This document shows positions 5,798 to 6,863 of a stretch of DNA of 6,863 nucleotides, in pieces. The position numbers and the translations under genes are program-made. Location of the stretch: the NCBI GenBank assembly GCA_021820805.1, contig JAKADF010000184.1, positions 1-6,863 on the forward strand. The letters are read 5' to 3'. The notes below the pieces were generated by a model, which worked only from the letters and a program-made list of their open reading frames with translations, searched no databases and had not been told where the DNA came from. Source of the stretch: Bacillota bacterium (GTDB lineage: Bacteria > Bacillota > Bacilli > Alicyclobacillales > Alicyclobacillaceae). Each line of letters begins with the position of its first letter. Positions within the stretch are counted from its first letter, which is position 1.

Positions 5798-6086
5798 AAC
5801 TTTCCCCCTTTTCAGTTGTGTTTACGCATAACACATATGGGCACATACAAATAAAAGCCTCATGTGTGCATCAAAGTAAGGGTCATCAAAATAAAGACCC
5901 ATCAAAATGAATTGGATGATAAGATTGGCGGCATAGGAAAAATACTGAATATCTAACGCACAGACTTACACGGACTTAAACTAAGCCTAAACCAAGCCCG
6001 CACTCACTGTGTTCAAACTAATCCGCGGATATTCTCCTATGCACTCAATATAGGAATTATTGTGAAATAAAGAAGCAATCTGCTAG
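5798..6086 (-). promoter_or_regulatory. Long 5' leader between riboswitch and opuAA, expression platform not resolved
   Basis: About 290 nt separate the riboswitch from the opuAA start. Visible elements, reading leftward, are: a CCTAT/ATAGG hairpin (6054-6036), the palindrome ATCCGCGGAT (6030-6021), about four degenerate 10-nt repeats (5999-5959), and a GGGTC/GACCC hairpin (5900-5880) followed by TTACTTT. The motif CATCAAA (plus strand) occurs three times at 5869, 5884 and 5900. GCACAT/ATGTGC-like arms lie near 5871-5841. None has a strong U tract, so the usual terminator platform of this riboswitch class is not obvious. A 26-codon frame (5902-5822) lacks a ribosome binding site and is not called a gene. 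The ribosome binding site of opuAA (AAGGGGG, near 5810-5804) closes the leader. Confidence 0.6.
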
Positions 6087-6238
6087 TATTCGCCTACGAG
6101 GTTAGCTGACGGGTTCGGCCTTTGCCTATGCTAAAGAACACTGGCGTGCTTTAGCAATTCACCCCGAAAAATGGTTCCCCCGTTTTCCCTCATCCAACAT
6201 TTTGGGAAATTCGGCCCTTCCTCTGACTGCCGCGAATA
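6087..6238 (-). ncRNA. ydaO/yuaA-type cyclic di-AMP riboswitch
   Basis: Read on the minus strand, this stretch shows the conserved blocks of the ydaO-yuaA leader family in order: GCCGAAT (6214-6208), GGGGGAACCA (6181-6172), GGGGTGAAT (6165-6157), then CCGAACCCGTCAGCTAACC with CTCGTAGGCG (6118-6091). The outer P1 helix is a perfect 7-bp pairing of TATTCGC (6238-6232) with GCGAATA (6093-6087). A variable peripheral hairpin with TGCTAAA/TTTAGCA arms lies at 6156-6129. Total length is about 150 nt, as usual. The family binds c-di-AMP and normally acts as an off-switch for genes of osmolyte and potassium transport and of cell-wall remodelling. Its place right after the promoter and ahead of opuA fits that role exactly. 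The on/off direction here is inferred from the family. Confidence 0.93.
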
Positions 6239-6260
6239 AAATCGGAAAGGTATGCTAAGT

Positions 6261-6288
6261 ATTGTAACACAATTATTTTAGATGTCAA
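6261..6288 (-). promoter_or_regulatory. Sigma-A-type promoter of the opuA operon
   Basis: On the minus strand a perfect -35 TTGACA (6288-6283) and a -10 TACAAT (6266-6261, one mismatch) are separated by 16 bp. Transcription would start near 6254, only about 15 nt before the P1 helix of the riboswitch. An A/T-rich stretch upstream, between this promoter and the htrA terminator, could help as an UP-like element. Confidence 0.85.
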
Positions 6289-6337
6289 ACTTTCTACTAT
6301 TCGTCAGAATTTATAATAGATAAACAGATTTTGATAG

Positions 6338-6390
6338 AAAAAAAGCCGTCCTAAAGGCAACACAACATTCGTGTCACCTTTGGTACAGCC
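6338..6390 (-). terminator. Intrinsic terminator downstream of htrA
   Basis: On the minus strand a long hairpin forms from GGCTGT-CC and AAAGG-ACAC on the 5' side with GTGT-CCTTT and GGACGGC on the 3' side, with a G-T pair and small internal bulges. It is followed by seven T (6344-6338). It lies about 60 nt past the htrA stop codon and about 50 nt before the opuA promoter, separating the two transcription units. Confidence 0.88.
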
Positions 6391-6451
6391 TCTTTTGGTA
6401 AAACTGCCCTCTTTTCACATTCAACAAACCTTGCTTAAAATTCTCCCCTTC

Positions 6452-6863
6452 TTACCATCCGAACGAACCTCCGCCAGAGAACGGATTCGAACCGCCATTT
6501 CCATTTCCATTGCTGCTTCCATTACCAGGATTCCCGCTTGCGGTCGTATTTACGCTTTGCTCTTCGCCAACTTTTACTTTCACATTCATTTTCTTGCCAG
6601 AACGATAAAGGGTAACCTGTACTTCCTGACCGGGTTTTATCGCAAATAATGCTGTGCGCAAGTCTGCTATTTTTTGCACTTTTTTTCCATTCAGTGCGAT
6701 AATGACATCACCTTGCTTGAGCCCTGCAGCCTTTGCATCAGCAGAATCAACAGATGCAACGTAAACACCATAGTTAACAGGCACATCAGGTATAAATTGC
6801 TGCGGAACGCTCGCCAAAGAGTAACCGCCAATTCCTAGGGCCGGGTGAACGGCGTGACCTGTC
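6452..6863 (-). CDS. htrA: HtrA/DegP-type serine protease, C-terminal PDZ part, cut by window edge
   Basis: 136 residues are visible and the frame stays open to the right edge, so the start and catalytic domain lie outside. An apparent internal TTG start at 6817 is not a real start: the frame reads through it, with TGHAVHPALGIGGYS ahead of LASVPQQ. HPALGIGG followed by NYGVYVASVDSADAKAAGLKQGDVIIALNGKKV and the segment up to VKVKVGE is a PDZ domain of the HtrA family, which recognises hydrophobic C-termini of misfolded proteins and regulates the protease domain outside the membrane. The last 35 or so residues are low-complexity, rich in Gly, Asn and Ser, ending in SGGGSFGW. The paralogue (HtrA, HtrB or YyxA-like) cannot be decided. 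A strong intrinsic terminator follows. Confidence 0.88.
   Translation of the reverse strand, partial: TGHAVHPALGIGGYSLASVPQQFIPDVPVNYGVYVASVDSADAKAAGLKQGDVIIALNGKKVQKIADLRTALFAIKPGQEVQVTLYRSGKKMNVKVKVGEEQSVNTTASGNPGNGSSNGNGNGGSNPFSGGGSFGW

Noticed and set aside
5841..5871. Terminator for the riboswitch in the opuA leader
   Set aside because: The GCACA/TGTGC-like arms form only a weak stem with a large loop, and no U tract follows on the transcribed strand.
6371..6649. Plus-strand open frame of 92 codons
   Set aside because: It runs opposite the htrA tail and begins inside the htrA terminator hairpin; its composition mirrors the Gly/Asn/Ser-rich codons on the other strand.
6452..6817. Independent small PDZ protein starting at 6817
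   Set aside because: The start is a TTG in the middle of a continuing frame; the residues upstream (HPALGIGG) belong to the same HtrA PDZ domain, so it is the 3' end of a larger gene.

Overview
The window looks like Gram-positive, low-to-moderate GC Firmicute DNA, most likely Bacillales. The signs are strong AGGAGG-type Shine-Dalgarno sites, sigma-A-like promoters, a lipobox substrate-binding protein, a ydaO-type c-di-AMP riboswitch, and Bacillus-style gene families (OpuA, YfmR/Uup ABC-F, HtrA, a YhbD/DUF4004-like start). Genus cannot be fixed from the sequence alone. Every supported gene is on the minus strand, so the window reads biologically from right to left.

From right to left: (1) 6863-6452 is the 3' end of an HtrA/DegP-type serine protease (PDZ domain plus a Gly/Asn/Ser-rich tail), closed by a strong intrinsic terminator at 6390-6338. 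(2) A near-consensus promoter (6288-6261) starts a transcript that immediately forms a ydaO-type cyclic di-AMP riboswitch (6238-6087). An unusually long leader of about 290 nt follows, then the tightly overlapping operon opuAA-opuAB-opuAC (ATPase with CBS domains, permease, glycine betaine-binding lipoprotein). Two hairpins end it, the second being an intrinsic terminator near 2740-2690. (3) An ABC-F ATPase of the Uup/YfmR type (2635-650) follows, then an approximately 480-nt 3' untranslated region that ends in a clear intrinsic terminator (167-126). That 3' region holds seven and a half tandem copies of an exactly 53-bp repeat (187-585). (4) Just past that terminator, a new promoter, operator-like palindrome and strong ribosome binding site lead into the first 18 codons of a DUF4004/YhbD-like gene that runs off the left edge.

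Functionally the centre of the window is an osmotic-stress module. The second messenger c-di-AMP probably represses opuA expression through the riboswitch. By analogy with lactococcal OpuA it may also inhibit the transporter through the CBS domains of OpuAA. HtrA (extracytoplasmic protein quality control) and ABC-F (ribosome-associated) are separately terminated neighbours and need not be functionally linked.

The least explained element is the 53-bp repeat array. Its period is perfectly constant and not a multiple of three, it lies inside the predicted transcript of the ABC-F gene, and base changes between units partly preserve short stems. This suggests a tandem structured RNA or a regularly phased protein-binding array.
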